From positions 105,640 to 169,639 of the forward strand of contig NZ_KZ679088.1 in NCBI RefSeq assembly GCF_003024235.1: a stretch of 64,000 nt of DNA, written 5' to 3'. Below, one piece after another: positions 29,443-40,690 of the stretch. Position 1 is the stretch's first letter; every line of letters starts with the position of its first letter. The translations under genes and the position numbers were made by a program. The stretch is from Arenimonas caeni (GTDB taxonomy: Bacteria > Pseudomonadota > Gammaproteobacteria > Xanthomonadales > Xanthomonadaceae). The notes beneath the pieces are model-generated. The model was not told where the DNA came from, ran no database searches, and saw only the letters and a program-made list of their open reading frames with translations.

Positions 29443-32184
29443 ATGTCCCGCCTCGTCCTCATCGACGGCTCGTCCTACCTCTACCGCGCCTTCCACGCGC
29501 TGCCGCCGCTGACCGCCCCGGACGGCTCGCCCACCGGCGCGCTGTTCGGCATCGTCAACATGCTGCGCGCCACGCTGAAGGAAAACCCGGACTACGTCGC
29601 CTTCGTGGTCGACGCGCCGGGCCCGACCTTCCGCGACGAACTCTACCCCCAGTACAAGGCCAACCGGCCGCCGATGCCGGACGAGCTTCGCGCCCAGGTC
29701 GAGCCGATGATGCAGATCGTCGAGGCCCTGGGCTTCCCGATCCTGCGCGTGCCGGGCGTGGAGGCCGACGACGTGATCGGTACGCTCGCCCTGCAGGCCC
29801 ACGAAGCGGGCATCCCGGTCACCATTTCCACCGGCGACAAGGACTTCGCCCAGCTGGTGCGCCCGGGCATCACGCTCACCAACACCATGACCGGCAGCAT
29901 CACCGACGACGCCGGCGTGGTGGAGAAGTTCGGCGTGCGCCCCGACCAGGTGGTCGACCTGCTGGCGCTGATGGGCGACACGGTGGACAACGTGCCGGGC
30001 GTGGAAAAGTGCGGGCCCAAGACCGCCGCCAAGTGGCTGGCCCAGTACGATTCGCTCGACGGCGTGATGGCCGCCGCCGCCGACATCGGCGGCAAGATAG
30101 GCGAGAACCTGCGCGCGGCGCTGCACCGGCTGCCGCTCAACCGCGAACTGGTCACCATCAAGACCGACGTCGCGCTCGAACAGGCTCCGCAGGCCCTGAA
30201 GCTGCGCGAGCGCGACGCCGATGCCCTGCGCGGGCTCTACGCCCGCTACGGCTTCAACGCCGCCCTGCGCGAGCTCGAGGGCGGAAAGCCCGACCCGGCC
30301 ACGCGCCCGGCCCAGGCGACGCTGGCCGCGGCGACGCACGCCGCCGAAGAAGCGCCGGATCCCGCCCTGGCCGCGCCGGGCGAGTACGAGTGCATCACTG
30401 GTTCCGATGCCCTGGCCGCCTGGGTGGAGCGCCTGCAGGCCGCCGACCTGGTCTCCTTCGACACCGAAACCGACTCGCTCGACCCGATGCGCGCCAACCT
30501 GGTCGGCCTGAGCTTCGCGGTCGAACCGGGCAAGGCCTGCTACATCCCGGTCGGCCACGACTACCCCGGGGTTCCGGCACAGCTTCCGCGCGGGCAGGTG
30601 CTCGACGCGCTGCGGCCGGTGCTCCAGGACGCCGGCAAACCCAAGCTGGGCCAGCACGGCAAGTACGACCTGCACGTGCTGCGTCGCCACGGCGTCGAAG
30701 TGCGCGGTTACGCCGAGGACACGATGCTCGAGAGTTTCGTCTTCGATGCCGGCGGCCTTCGCCACGACATGGACAGGCTGGCGCGCAAGCACCTGGGCTA
30801 CCAGACCATCAAGTACGAGGACGTGGCGGGCAAGGGCGCCAGGCAGATCCTGTTCTCGGCGGTCGCGCTTGACGACGCCACCCGCTACGCCGCCGAGGAC
30901 GCCGACATCACCCTGCGCCTGCACCGCGTGCTGTCGGCGAAGCTGGCCGGCGAGCCGACGCTCCAGACGGTCTACCGCGACATCGAGATGCCGCTGGTGC
31001 CCGTGCTGGCGCGCATGGAGGCCACCGGTGTGCTGGTGGATGCGGCGGAGCTGCGGCGCCAGAGCGCCGACCTGTCCCAGCGCATGCTCGCCGCCCAGCA
31101 GCGCGCCCACGAGATCGCCGGCCGCGCCTTCAACCTCGATTCGCCCAAGCAGCTCGGCGCGCTGCTGTTCGACGAGCTCAAGCTGCCGGTGGTGGTGAAG
31201 ACCCCGGGCGGCGCGCCCTCGACCAACGAAGAAGCGCTGGAGGCCATCGCCGACCAGCACGAGCTGCCGCGCCTGGTGCTCGAGTACCGCGGCCTGGCCA
31301 AGCTGCGCAACACCTACACCGACAAGCTGCCGGAGATGATCAACCCCGACACCGGCCGCCTGCACACCAGCTACCACCAGGCCGGCGCCGCCACCGGACG
31401 GCTGAGTTCGAACGACCCGAACCTGCAGAACATCCCGATCCGCACCGCCGACGGCCGGCGCATCCGCACCGCCTTCATCGCGCCCGAGGGCCGGCGCATC
31501 GTCGCCTGCGACTACTCGCAGATCGAGCTGCGCATCATGGCCCACCTCTCGCGCGACGCCGGCCTGCTGCGCGCCTTCGAGTCCGGCCAGGACGTGCACA
31601 AGGCCACGGCCTCGGAGGTGTTCGACGTGCCGCTGGACGAGGTGAGCGGCGACCAGCGCCGCGCCGCCAAGGCGATCAACTTCGGCCTGATGTACGGCAT
31701 GAGCGCCTGGGGCCTGGCGCGCCAGCTGGGCATCGGCCGCGGCGAGGCCCAGGACTACATAGCGCTGTATTTCGGCAAGTACCCGGGCGTGCGCGATTTC
31801 ATGGAGCGGGTGCGCCAGCAGGCGCGCGAGCAGGGCTACGTGGAAACGGTGTTCGGCCGGCGGCTGCAGCTGGCCGAGATCCACTCACGCAACCAGGCCC
31901 AGCGTGCCGGCGCCGAGCGCGCGGCCATCAATGCGCCGATGCAGGGAACGGCGGCCGACATCATCAAGCGGGCCATGGTGTCGGTGGACGCCTGGCTGGC
32001 CGGCCACCGCGACCAGGCGGCGATGCTGCTGCAGGTGCACGACGAACTGGTGTTCGAGGCCGAGGCCGGCTTCGTCGACACGCTGGTGGCCGAAGTCCGC
32101 CGGCGGATGGAGGCGGCGGCGAGCCTGGACGTGGCGCTGGTGGTGGACGTGGGCGTGGGCCGGAACTGGGACGAAGCGCACTGA
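29443..32184 (+). CDS. polA: DNA polymerase I
   Basis: A 913-residue repair and Okazaki-fragment polymerase with all three activities. The 5'-3' exonuclease/flap domain (1-290) has VEADDVIGTLA, GDKDFAQL and LMGDTVDNVPG. The 3'-5' proofreading domain keeps FDTETDSLD and the later YAAEDADIT. The polymerase domain contains CDYSQIELRIMAHLS, RRAAKAINFGLMYGMS and VHDELVFEAE. Length and order match E. coli Pol I. The sX13-type small RNA begins about 120 bases after its stop, the place occupied by Spot 42 in enterics. Confidence 0.97.
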   Translation: MSRLVLIDGSSYLYRAFHALPPLTAPDGSPTGALFGIVNMLRATLKENPDYVAFVVDAPGPTFRDELYPQYKANRPPMPDELRAQVEPMMQIVEALGFPILRVPGVEADDVIGTLALQAHEAGIPVTISTGDKDFAQLVRPGITLTNTMTGSITDDAGVVEKFGVRPDQVVDLLALMGDTVDNVPGVEKCGPKTAAKWLAQYDSLDGVMAAAADIGGKIGENLRAALHRLPLNRELVTIKTDVALEQAPQALKLRERDADALRGLYARYGFNAALRELEGGKPDPATRPAQATLAAATHAAEEAPDPALAAPGEYECITGSDALAAWVERLQAADLVSFDTETDSLDPMRANLVGLSFAVEPGKACYIPVGHDYPGVPAQLPRGQVLDALRPVLQDAGKPKLGQHGKYDLHVLRRHGVEVRGYAEDTMLESFVFDAGGLRHDMDRLARKHLGYQTIKYEDVAGKGARQILFSAVALDDATRYAAEDADITLRLHRVLSAKLAGEPTLQTVYRDIEMPLVPVLARMEATGVLVDAAELRRQSADLSQRMLAAQQRAHEIAGRAFNLDSPKQLGALLFDELKLPVVVKTPGGAPSTNEEALEAIADQHELPRLVLEYRGLAKLRNTYTDKLPEMINPDTGRLHTSYHQAGAATGRLSSNDPNLQNIPIRTADGRRIRTAFIAPEGRRIVACDYSQIELRIMAHLSRDAGLLRAFESGQDVHKATASEVFDVPLDEVSGDQRRAAKAINFGLMYGMSAWGLARQLGIGRGEAQDYIALYFGKYPGVRDFMERVRQQAREQGYVETVFGRRLQLAEIHSRNQAQRAGAERAAINAPMQGTAADIIKRAMVSVDAWLAGHRDQAAMLLQVHDELVFEAEAGFVDTLVAEVRRRMEAAASLDVALVVDVGVGRNWDEAH

Positions 32185-32303
32185 ATTTATGTGCAGGAAA
32201 TCCCAGAAATATCAATCGCTTGGATTTAGGTGAACGCGTCCTGAACCTTACGGTTTATTAACGTCCCTGTTCACGAACTTCTCATGCAGGCGGGAGTCTA
32301 CTA

Positions 32304-32429
32304 GGCGCGTCGGATGCAAGGTCCGACGCAGGATCACTCCCTCCCCTGAGTGGATCCAACCGGAGCAGGGTTCTCCCCAACCCGAACTCCAACCCCTGCC
32401 CCGCGGGCTTCCCCTGGCCCGCGGGGTTT

Positions 32430-32432
<3 letters not shown>
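32304..32432 (+). ncRNA. sX13: sX13-type small regulatory RNA
   Basis: About 125 bases downstream of polA that fold into consecutive hairpins. The first, GCGTCGGA/TCCGACGC, starts at 32307. The second is GGATC-ACT with a CCCTCCCCTG loop. The third is GGAG..GGGTT with a CTCCCC loop. The last is a 10-bp stem CCCCGCGGGC/GCCCGCGGGG with loop TTCCCCTG, followed by TTTTTATTT. Three unpaired C-rich loops, the intrinsic terminator and the location after polA match sX13 of Xanthomonas, which regulates G-rich mRNA sites in type III secretion and motility control. A weak -10 (TCTACT, 32297-32302) lies just upstream. The T tract covers the stop codon of the convergent hemF gene. Confidence 0.78.
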
Positions 32433-34328
<1,896 letters not shown>

Positions 34329-34342
34329 GGCTGCGAATTCTT

Positions 34343-34488
34343 AACGCGGATAAGCGCGGATGAAACGCGGATAAAAGCGGATAGAGCAACGAAGAAAATG
34401 GGCCCGCGCTCCTGGGAGGGAGCGCGGGCCCATTTCAATTAATGCTTTATCGGCTCCTATCCGCGTTTCATCCGCGCTTATCCGCGTT
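34343..34488. repeat. Nested perfect inverted repeats between convergent genes
   Basis: Outer arms 34343-34372 and 34459-34488 are exact 30-bp reverse complements made of three near-repeats of AAGCGCGGAT/AACGCGGAT. Inside them lies another perfect 17-bp palindrome (34396-34412 with 34419-34435; core GGGCCCGCGCTCC). The unit separates xanB2 from the S9 peptidase gene and looks like a small insertion element of its own class; it should terminate both transcripts. Confidence 0.8.
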
Positions 34489-34501
34489 CAAAACCCGAAC
34501 C

Positions 34502-36847
34502 TTATTTCAGATTGTCCTCGAACAGCTCGAGGATGCGGCGGTACTGGTCGTACCAGGACTCCGGGTGCTGGTAGGCGTGGCGCTCGAGCGGGTAGCTGGC
34601 CAGTTCCCAGTTGCCCTTCTTCAGCTCGATCAGCCGCTGCGACAGGCGCACCGAGTCCTGGTAGAAGACGTTGTCGTCGATCATGCCGTGGCTGATCAGC
34701 AGGTGGCCGCGCAGGTTCTGTGCGTACTCGATCGGCGAGCTGCGCTTGTAGGCCTCCGGGTCGAGCTCGGGCGTGTTGAGGATGTTCGAGGTGTACTCGT
34801 GGTTGTAGCTGGTCCAGTCGGTGACCGGGCGCAGCGCGGCGCCGGCCTTGAACACCTCGGGCGCGCGGAACAGCGCCATGAAGCTCATGAAGCCGCCGTA
34901 GCTGCCGCCGTAGATGCCCACGTTGGCGGCGTCGCCCTGGTGCTCGGCGACCATGTACTTCACGCCGTCGATGTAGTCCTCGAGCTCCGGGTGGCCCATG
35001 CGCCGGTAGATGGCCGTGCGCCAGTCGCGGCCGTAGCCCTCGGAGGCGCGGAAGTCCATGTCCAGCACCACGTAGCCGCGCTCGACCAGCAGCTGGTGGA
35101 ACATCTGCTCGCGGAAGTACACCGGCCAGCGCGCGTGCACGTTCTGCAGGTAGCCGGCGCCGTGCACGAACATCACCACCGGGTACTTGCGGCCGGGCTC
35201 GAGCGTCTCCGGGCGGTAGAGCTTGGCCCAGACCTTGCCGGCGCCGTGCGATGACGGCACCTGCACCATCTGCGGCGCCAGCCAGGCGCGCGCCTTGTAG
35301 TCCTCGCTGCGGGTGTCGGTGAGCTTCGTCGCCCCGCTGCCGGCCACCGGCTGCACCGCCAGCTGCGGCGGCGTGTGGTGGGCCGACCAGCGCAGCAGCA
35401 GCTGCGAACCATCCGGCGAGAGCACGAAGTCCTCGACGCCGTCGAGCGCCGTCAGCTCGCGCACCTCGCCGCCGGTGCTGGGCACCGCGCACACCTCGTA
35501 GTCGCCCGGCCATTCGCGGTTGCACAGGAAATAGGCGGTGGCGCCGTCGGGCGACCACTGCGGCGACGAGGCCTCCCAGCGGCCCGAGGTCAGGCGGTTG
35601 GCGCGCTGGCCGGGCACCACGGTGTAAAGGTGCGAGTAGCCGGATTCCTCGGACAGGAACCACAGCGTGCGCCCGCCCGGCAGCCAGCCGAAGTCGTTGA
35701 AGTTCCAGTTGATCCAGGCCGGGTCGGTGAGCCGGTGCGCCGGCACCAGCTTGCCGCCGGCGAAGTCGACGCTGGCGATCCAGCGGTCCTTGTTGTCCAC
35801 GGCGCGCGCCATCACAGCCACGCTGCCGCCCTCGTCGCTCCACAGCAGTCCGTCGATCCGCACCGGGCGCTCGCCCTTGAGCGGCTCCAGGCCCGCGGCC
35901 TTGCGCAGGTCGGCCAGCGGGTCGCTGGCGATGCCCGGCAGCGCCGCCAGGGGCAGCTCACGCACGGCGCCCGTGGCCAGCTCCACCAGCGCCAGCTTCT
36001 GGCCCAGCGGCGGGTTGCGGCCGACGCGCACGCGCACGTCCTCGGCTTCCTCGTAGCCCGATTCGGTGACGTACCTGGGCATCTTGCCGGCGCGGCCTTT
36101 CTCGGCCCCCTTGGTCTCGGTGACCACCAGCAGCCAGCGGCCGTCCGGCGACAGCGCGCTGTCGGCGATCGTGACCTTGTCGCCCAGGTACACCGGCGCC
36201 GCGGCGCGGCTCGGGTCGGCCTTGCGCTGGGCCTCGGCATGCTCGCGCTGGGCCTCGCGGAAGGCCTTCTCGCGCGCCAGCTGGGCGCTCAGGCGCAGCT
36301 GGTGATCGCGCAGTGCGTCGGCCTCCGGCGCCGCGGCGGGATCCTTCTCGGCGCGCGGCAGCGCGGCCGGCTGCGCCAGGCGGGTGGCCGGGTCCCAGCG
36401 GAACCAGTCGTTGCCCACGCGCCAGAGCACGCTGCGGCCGTCGGCCCCGAAGCGGGCGTCGGCCTCGGTTTCGTTGGTGCGGGTCAGCTGCAGCAGCTGG
36501 CCGCCGAGCACGCGCAGGAAGACGTCGCCGTTGCGGGTGAACACGGCCTGGCGGCGGGCCGGGTCGAAGCGCGGACGGGCGCCGTCGAGCGTGGCCAGCG
36601 CCTCGCCCTCGACCCGGGCCGGCTCGCCGCCGGCCACCGGCACGCGCCAGGTGTCGCGCACCGGGCTGCCCTCGCGCTTGAGCGTGTAGTAGGCGCTGCC
36701 GCCGTCGAGCGACCACCAGGCCGACTCCACCGGCGGGCCGATCCAGTCGGGGTGTGACATCGCCTGGTCCAGCGTCAGCACGGGCTGGGCCGCGGCCGGC
36801 AGGGCAGTGGCGGCGAACAGGGCGAGGGCGACCGAACGAAGGCGCAT
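34502..36847 (-). CDS. S9-family prolyl oligopeptidase-like peptidase, secreted
   Basis: A 781-residue serine peptidase with a signal peptide (MRLRSVALALFAATALPAAA), a long propeller domain and a C-terminal hydrolase domain. The catalytic serine is in IYGGSYGGFM, aspartate in HGMIDDNV and histidine in LERHAYQ. It lacks the double-Glu motif of DPP IV, so it is more likely an acylaminoacyl- or oligo-peptidase. About residues 180-225 are a highly charged Ala/Glu/Arg insert, probably helical. Monocistronic; together with DPP IV at 16544 it points to a peptide-feeding lifestyle. Confidence 0.9.
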   Translation of the reverse strand: MRLRSVALALFAATALPAAAQPVLTLDQAMSHPDWIGPPVESAWWSLDGGSAYYTLKREGSPVRDTWRVPVAGGEPARVEGEALATLDGARPRFDPARRQAVFTRNGDVFLRVLGGQLLQLTRTNETEADARFGADGRSVLWRVGNDWFRWDPATRLAQPAALPRAEKDPAAAPEADALRDHQLRLSAQLAREKAFREAQREHAEAQRKADPSRAAAPVYLGDKVTIADSALSPDGRWLLVVTETKGAEKGRAGKMPRYVTESGYEEAEDVRVRVGRNPPLGQKLALVELATGAVRELPLAALPGIASDPLADLRKAAGLEPLKGERPVRIDGLLWSDEGGSVAVMARAVDNKDRWIASVDFAGGKLVPAHRLTDPAWINWNFNDFGWLPGGRTLWFLSEESGYSHLYTVVPGQRANRLTSGRWEASSPQWSPDGATAYFLCNREWPGDYEVCAVPSTGGEVRELTALDGVEDFVLSPDGSQLLLRWSAHHTPPQLAVQPVAGSGATKLTDTRSEDYKARAWLAPQMVQVPSSHGAGKVWAKLYRPETLEPGRKYPVVMFVHGAGYLQNVHARWPVYFREQMFHQLLVERGYVVLDMDFRASEGYGRDWRTAIYRRMGHPELEDYIDGVKYMVAEHQGDAANVGIYGGSYGGFMSFMALFRAPEVFKAGAALRPVTDWTSYNHEYTSNILNTPELDPEAYKRSSPIEYAQNLRGHLLISHGMIDDNVFYQDSVRLSQRLIELKKGNWELASYPLERHAYQHPESWYDQYRRILELFEDNLK

Positions 36848-36967
36848 GCAGGGCTCCGGGACACGAACTGGCCGGCAAGCCTAGCAAAGCCGGCGTGGCC
36901 GGTTCGCGTGCGCTTCCACCTCCCGGCGTTTTGCGGCGACAATCGGCCAACCCTGCGCGGCGCCACC

Positions 36968-37222
36968 ATGCAAGCCTACGTCTACAAATCCCTGCGCAAG
37001 CAGGACACCTACGTCTACCTGAGCAAGCGGGACGACTTCGCGATCCTGCCCGAGCCGGTGCGTGCGCCGCTCGGCGACCTGGTCTTCGTGCTCGAGTTCA
37101 CCCTCTCGCCGGAGCGCCGCCTGGCCCGCGCCGAAGCGGCGGTGGTGATGGCCAACCTGCAGTCGCAGGGCTTCCACCTGCAGTTCCCGCCCACCCAACC
37201 CGATCCGATGGTCGATGGCTGA
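36968..37222 (+). CDS. ycgL: YcgL-family protein
   Basis: An 84-residue small cytoplasmic protein of the YcgL (DUF709) family. MQAYVYKSLRKQDTYVYLS, RDDFAILPEPV and LQSQGFHLQFPP all match the family. The ATG at 36968 begins the conserved domain; the longer frame from 36908 adds non-family residues. The molecular role is not established. Its last eight bases contain the start of the ankyrin gene, so the two are translated together. Confidence 0.9.
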   Translation: MQAYVYKSLRKQDTYVYLSKRDDFAILPEPVRAPLGDLVFVLEFTLSPERRLARAEAAVVMANLQSQGFHLQFPPTQPDPMVDG

Positions 37223-40200
37223 GCCCGCGCGCCCCTGGCAGGCCTGGGCCTGGCTGGCGTCGGGACTGGGACTGTGTGCGGTGCTGGCCTGGCCACATCC
37301 CGCGACCCTGCTGGCGGGCTGGCTGGCGCAGCCGGCACTGGCGCTGGGCCTTTCGCGGCTGCGCGGGGTCCGGCCGTCGCTGCCGGCGCCGATGCTCCGG
37401 CGCGACGCGCTTGGCCTGCTCGGGCTCTGGGGCCTGGGCCTGGCCGGTGCCTGGCTGGCCCTGGCCTGGCCGCTGCGGGCCCTGCTCGACACCGGCAGCC
37501 TGGCGGCGGCGCTCGGCCTGGGCACGCTGGCCGGCGGCATGCTGCTGGTGGCCTGGCGGGCCTGGCCGGCGTTCGGGCAGGCCAGCCGGGAGGGCGGTGC
37601 GTTGCCGGCCCTGCTGGCCCAGGTCGGGGCCGCCGGTCCCGCCGACGCGGGGCGTGGCTTGCTCGTGGCGCTGGCGGTGGCCGCCGTGCTGGCGGCCCTG
37701 GTCGTACTGGCCTGGCCGGGCCTGGTGCCGGCCGGGATGCGCCCGGCGGCCGTGGCCGCCTTCGCGCTGCTGGCCCTGGCCGCGCACTGGTTCGTGCTCG
37801 CGCGCGGCGCGCCACCGGTGGCCGCGGCGGCCGGCAGGCTGTCCGGGCTGCCGATCGTCGGCGACGAGGACGCGCCTTCCGCGACCCCGGTGCCGGAGCT
37901 GGAAGACCCCAACGACCGCCTGCTGGCCGCCACCCGCGCCGGCCGCATCGAAGCCGCGCTGGCGGCGCTCGAGGCCGGCGCCGACCCCGACGTGCTGCCG
38001 CACCCGGACGACCGCGACCAGCGCAGCCTGCCCATGCTGGCCGCGCTGCTGGGCGACCTGCGCCTGCTGCGCGAACTGATCGCCCGCGGCGTCGACCTCA
38101 ATGCCGGGCACGCCGGCCTGACCCCGCTGCTGGCCGCCACCCGCGACAGCTGGCATGGCCGCCCCGAAGCGGTGATGACCCTGCTGGCCAACGGCGCCGA
38201 CCCGCGCCGGGCCGACGCCGAAGGCAATACGCCGCTGCACCACGCCGCGCGCAGCACCGACCCGGCGGTGGCGGCGCTGCTGCTCGACGCCGGCGCGCTG
38301 CTCGAGGCCGTCAACGCCGAAGGTTTCAGCCCCCTGGGCGTGGCCTGCGCCAGCGGCAACTGGCGCCTGGCGCGTTTCCTGATCGAGCGCGGCGCCAGGC
38401 CCGAGCCGGCGGACGGCCAGCCGGCCCTGCTGGCCGCGGCCGCCGGCGACGACGATCCCGCCGGCGCGCAGCTGCTGCTGCGCCACAAGGCCCGGGTCGA
38501 TGCCCGCGGCCGGGGGCAGCGCACGGCCCTGCACGTGGCCTGCGCCGCCGGCAACGCCGAAATCGCCGGTTGCCTGCTCGACGCCGGCGCCGACCGCAAT
38601 GCCCGCGATGCCGACGACATGACCCCGCTGCTGGAGGCCGCCTGCCATGGCCAGGCGGCGGTGCTGGCGCGGCTGGCCATGGCCAGGCCCGACGTGCATG
38701 CCGTCGACGCCCTGGGTCGCAACGCCCTGGTGCTGGCGGCCGGCTCCGAGGCCGGCCCGGAGCTGGCCCGGCACCTGATCGCGATGGGCGTGGACCCGGA
38801 GCAGCGCGACCAGGACGGGCGCCGCGCCCTGGAGCACGCCCTCGGCAACGGTCGCTGGCCCTGGGTGGCCGTGCTCGACCCGGGCTATCCGCTGCCGGCA
38901 AGCGTGGCCGAGGGCCTGGCCGAAGGACATTTTGAAAAGAGTCCGCGGGAACTGCTGCGCGAGGCGCTGGCCGCCGGACGGCTGGAGTCGGCCGAAGCCA
39001 TGATGCGGCTCGGCGCCGGTCCGGATGCCGCCGGCCTGGCGGCGCTGCTGCTCGAGTTCGCGGGCGAAGGTGACCTGGCGGCCTTCGAGTGGCTGCTTCG
39101 CAACGGCGCTCGGGCCGGCGCGGTGCTCGACGCCGGCGACAGCGTGCTCTTCCACCTGTTCGACCGCGGCGGGCCCGCGGCGCCGGCGCTGCAGCGCCTG
39201 CTCGAACACGCCGAACCGGTCGGTGGCCGGGGCGGCCTGGCGCGCTGGCTGCAGGCCTGCCTGGACGGCGACCATGTCGGCCGCGGCTACGAGCAGCTGG
39301 CCCTGGCCTTGTACGAGCGCGGCGCAGACTCGTTCGGCGGCACGCCCACCGACCCGCCGCTGGTGCTGGCCATCCGCCTGGGCTGGCTGCGGCTGGCCGA
39401 TGCCCTGCTGGCCGGCGGCGCCGATCCCAACGCCCGCGATGGTCGCGACCAGACGCCGCTGCACGCCGCGGCCGCGCTGGGCCGGGCCAACGCCCTGCGG
39501 CTGCTGATCCGGCACGGTGCCTCGCCGGCCCTGTGCGGACCGGACGGCCAGACGCCGCTGGGCCTGGCCCTGGCCGCCGACCGGCGCGAGCTGGCGCACT
39601 GGCTGGAGTGGCGGCAGTGGCAGCTGCCCGGCCGCGCCCTGGTGCCGGCCGACCTGCCGGCCGCCGCCATGGCCGGCGATGCCGAGGCCGTGGCCCGGCT
39701 GCTGGAGCTGGACCTGCCGGTGGACGCCGTCGACGCCCAGGGCTGCACCGCCCTGCTGCGCGCCGCCGGCGGCGGCCACGAGGCCGTGGTCGACCTGCTG
39801 CTGGGCAAGCGGGCCGACCCGCGCATCGCCGCGCGCACCGGCGCCACGCCGCTGTCGGCGGCGATCAGCATGCGCCACGCCGGGGTGGTGGACCAGTTGC
39901 TGCGGGCCGGCTCCGAGCCCGATCTTCCCCTGCCGGGCGAGGTCACCCCGCTGATGCTGGCCGCCGCCCTGGGCCAGCCCGAAATCATTTCCCGCCTGCT
40001 GGCCCACGGCGCCAGCCCGGAGGCCCGCGACGCCCAGGGCCTGGGTCCGCTGCACTGCGCCGCCCTGCATGCCTTCCCGTCCCGGGACCGCGCCCGGGTG
40101 CTGGCCCTGGTGGACGTGCTGCTGCTGGCCGGCGTCGAGCCCGATGCGCCCAACGCCGCCGGCCAGACCCCCTTGCTGCTGCTGCTCGGGGCCCGGGCCG

Positions 40201-40508
40201 AGCCGGGCACCGCCTGCGACGAAGACGTGCTGCTGGCGGCGCTCGACCGCCTGCTGGCCGAAGGCGTGGCCCTGGACCGGGCCGACCACAAGGGCCTCAC
40301 GCCCCTGCACCTGGCGGCCCTGCACGGCCTGCCCCGGGTGGTGCAGCGCCTTCTGCGCGAGGGCGCCGACCGCCAGGCCCGGGACGGCCTGGGCCGAACC
40401 CCGCACGATCTGGCAGTTTTGCGGGGGTTCGTGGACGTTGCCGCCGAATTCGAGCCCGGCCGGGGTGGGCCGCCCTCCTTGGCACGTTTTCTCCGCGAAC
40501 CGCGTTAG
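37215..40508 (+). CDS. Large membrane-anchored ankyrin-repeat protein
   Basis: A 1097-residue protein. The first about 190 residues hold six predicted membrane helices (for example LGLLGLWGLGLAGAWLALA and LLVALAVAAVLAALVVLAW). Residues from about 225 to the end form a very long run of ankyrin repeats (roughly twenty; clear ones such as GNTPLHHAAR, RTALHVACAAGNAEI, QTPLHAAAALGRANAL and LTPLHLAALHGLPRVV). Ankyrin solenoids bind proteins, so this is probably an inner-membrane scaffold with a cytoplasmic arm; no enzyme domain is visible. The start ATG lies inside the end of ycgL (8-nt overlap). Partner unknown. Confidence 0.88.
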   Translation: MAEPARPWQAWAWLASGLGLCAVLAWPHPATLLAGWLAQPALALGLSRLRGVRPSLPAPMLRRDALGLLGLWGLGLAGAWLALAWPLRALLDTGSLAAALGLGTLAGGMLLVAWRAWPAFGQASREGGALPALLAQVGAAGPADAGRGLLVALAVAAVLAALVVLAWPGLVPAGMRPAAVAAFALLALAAHWFVLARGAPPVAAAAGRLSGLPIVGDEDAPSATPVPELEDPNDRLLAATRAGRIEAALAALEAGADPDVLPHPDDRDQRSLPMLAALLGDLRLLRELIARGVDLNAGHAGLTPLLAATRDSWHGRPEAVMTLLANGADPRRADAEGNTPLHHAARSTDPAVAALLLDAGALLEAVNAEGFSPLGVACASGNWRLARFLIERGARPEPADGQPALLAAAAGDDDPAGAQLLLRHKARVDARGRGQRTALHVACAAGNAEIAGCLLDAGADRNARDADDMTPLLEAACHGQAAVLARLAMARPDVHAVDALGRNALVLAAGSEAGPELARHLIAMGVDPEQRDQDGRRALEHALGNGRWPWVAVLDPGYPLPASVAEGLAEGHFEKSPRELLREALAAGRLESAEAMMRLGAGPDAAGLAALLLEFAGEGDLAAFEWLLRNGARAGAVLDAGDSVLFHLFDRGGPAAPALQRLLEHAEPVGGRGGLARWLQACLDGDHVGRGYEQLALALYERGADSFGGTPTDPPLVLAIRLGWLRLADALLAGGADPNARDGRDQTPLHAAAALGRANALRLLIRHGASPALCGPDGQTPLGLALAADRRELAHWLEWRQWQLPGRALVPADLPAAAMAGDAEAVARLLELDLPVDAVDAQGCTALLRAAGGGHEAVVDLLLGKRADPRIAARTGATPLSAAISMRHAGVVDQLLRAGSEPDLPLPGEVTPLMLAAALGQPEIISRLLAHGASPEARDAQGLGPLHCAALHAFPSRDRARVLALVDVLLLAGVEPDAPNAAGQTPLLLLLGARAEPGTACDEDVLLAALDRLLAEGVALDRADHKGLTPLHLAALHGLPRVVQRLLREGADRQARDGLGRTPHDLAVLRGFVDVAAEFEPGRGGPPSLARFLREPR

Positions 40509-40525
40509 GTAATGTGAAGGGCGCC

Positions 40526-40555
40526 TTGACAGGTCGGCAGGTGAAGACCGATAAA
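40526..40555 (+). promoter_or_regulatory. Sigma-70-type promoter of the autotransporter operon
   Basis: Perfect -35 TTGACA (40526-40531), an 18-base spacer and GATAAA (40550-40555). It gives a leader of about 130 bases before the ATG at 40691. This is the only consensus -35 I noticed in the window. Confidence 0.55.
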
Positions 40556-40690
40556 GGCCCTTCGTTGTGACTCAGTTCACACTTTCTTCGCTCCGTCGCC
40601 GGGGTGGGGGAATGCTCGTAGTCGCGGAAGCCGTGCCTGGGATAGTCTCGGCCACGGGGAATCAAAAATTCGGACAGGGGAGTGGTAACG

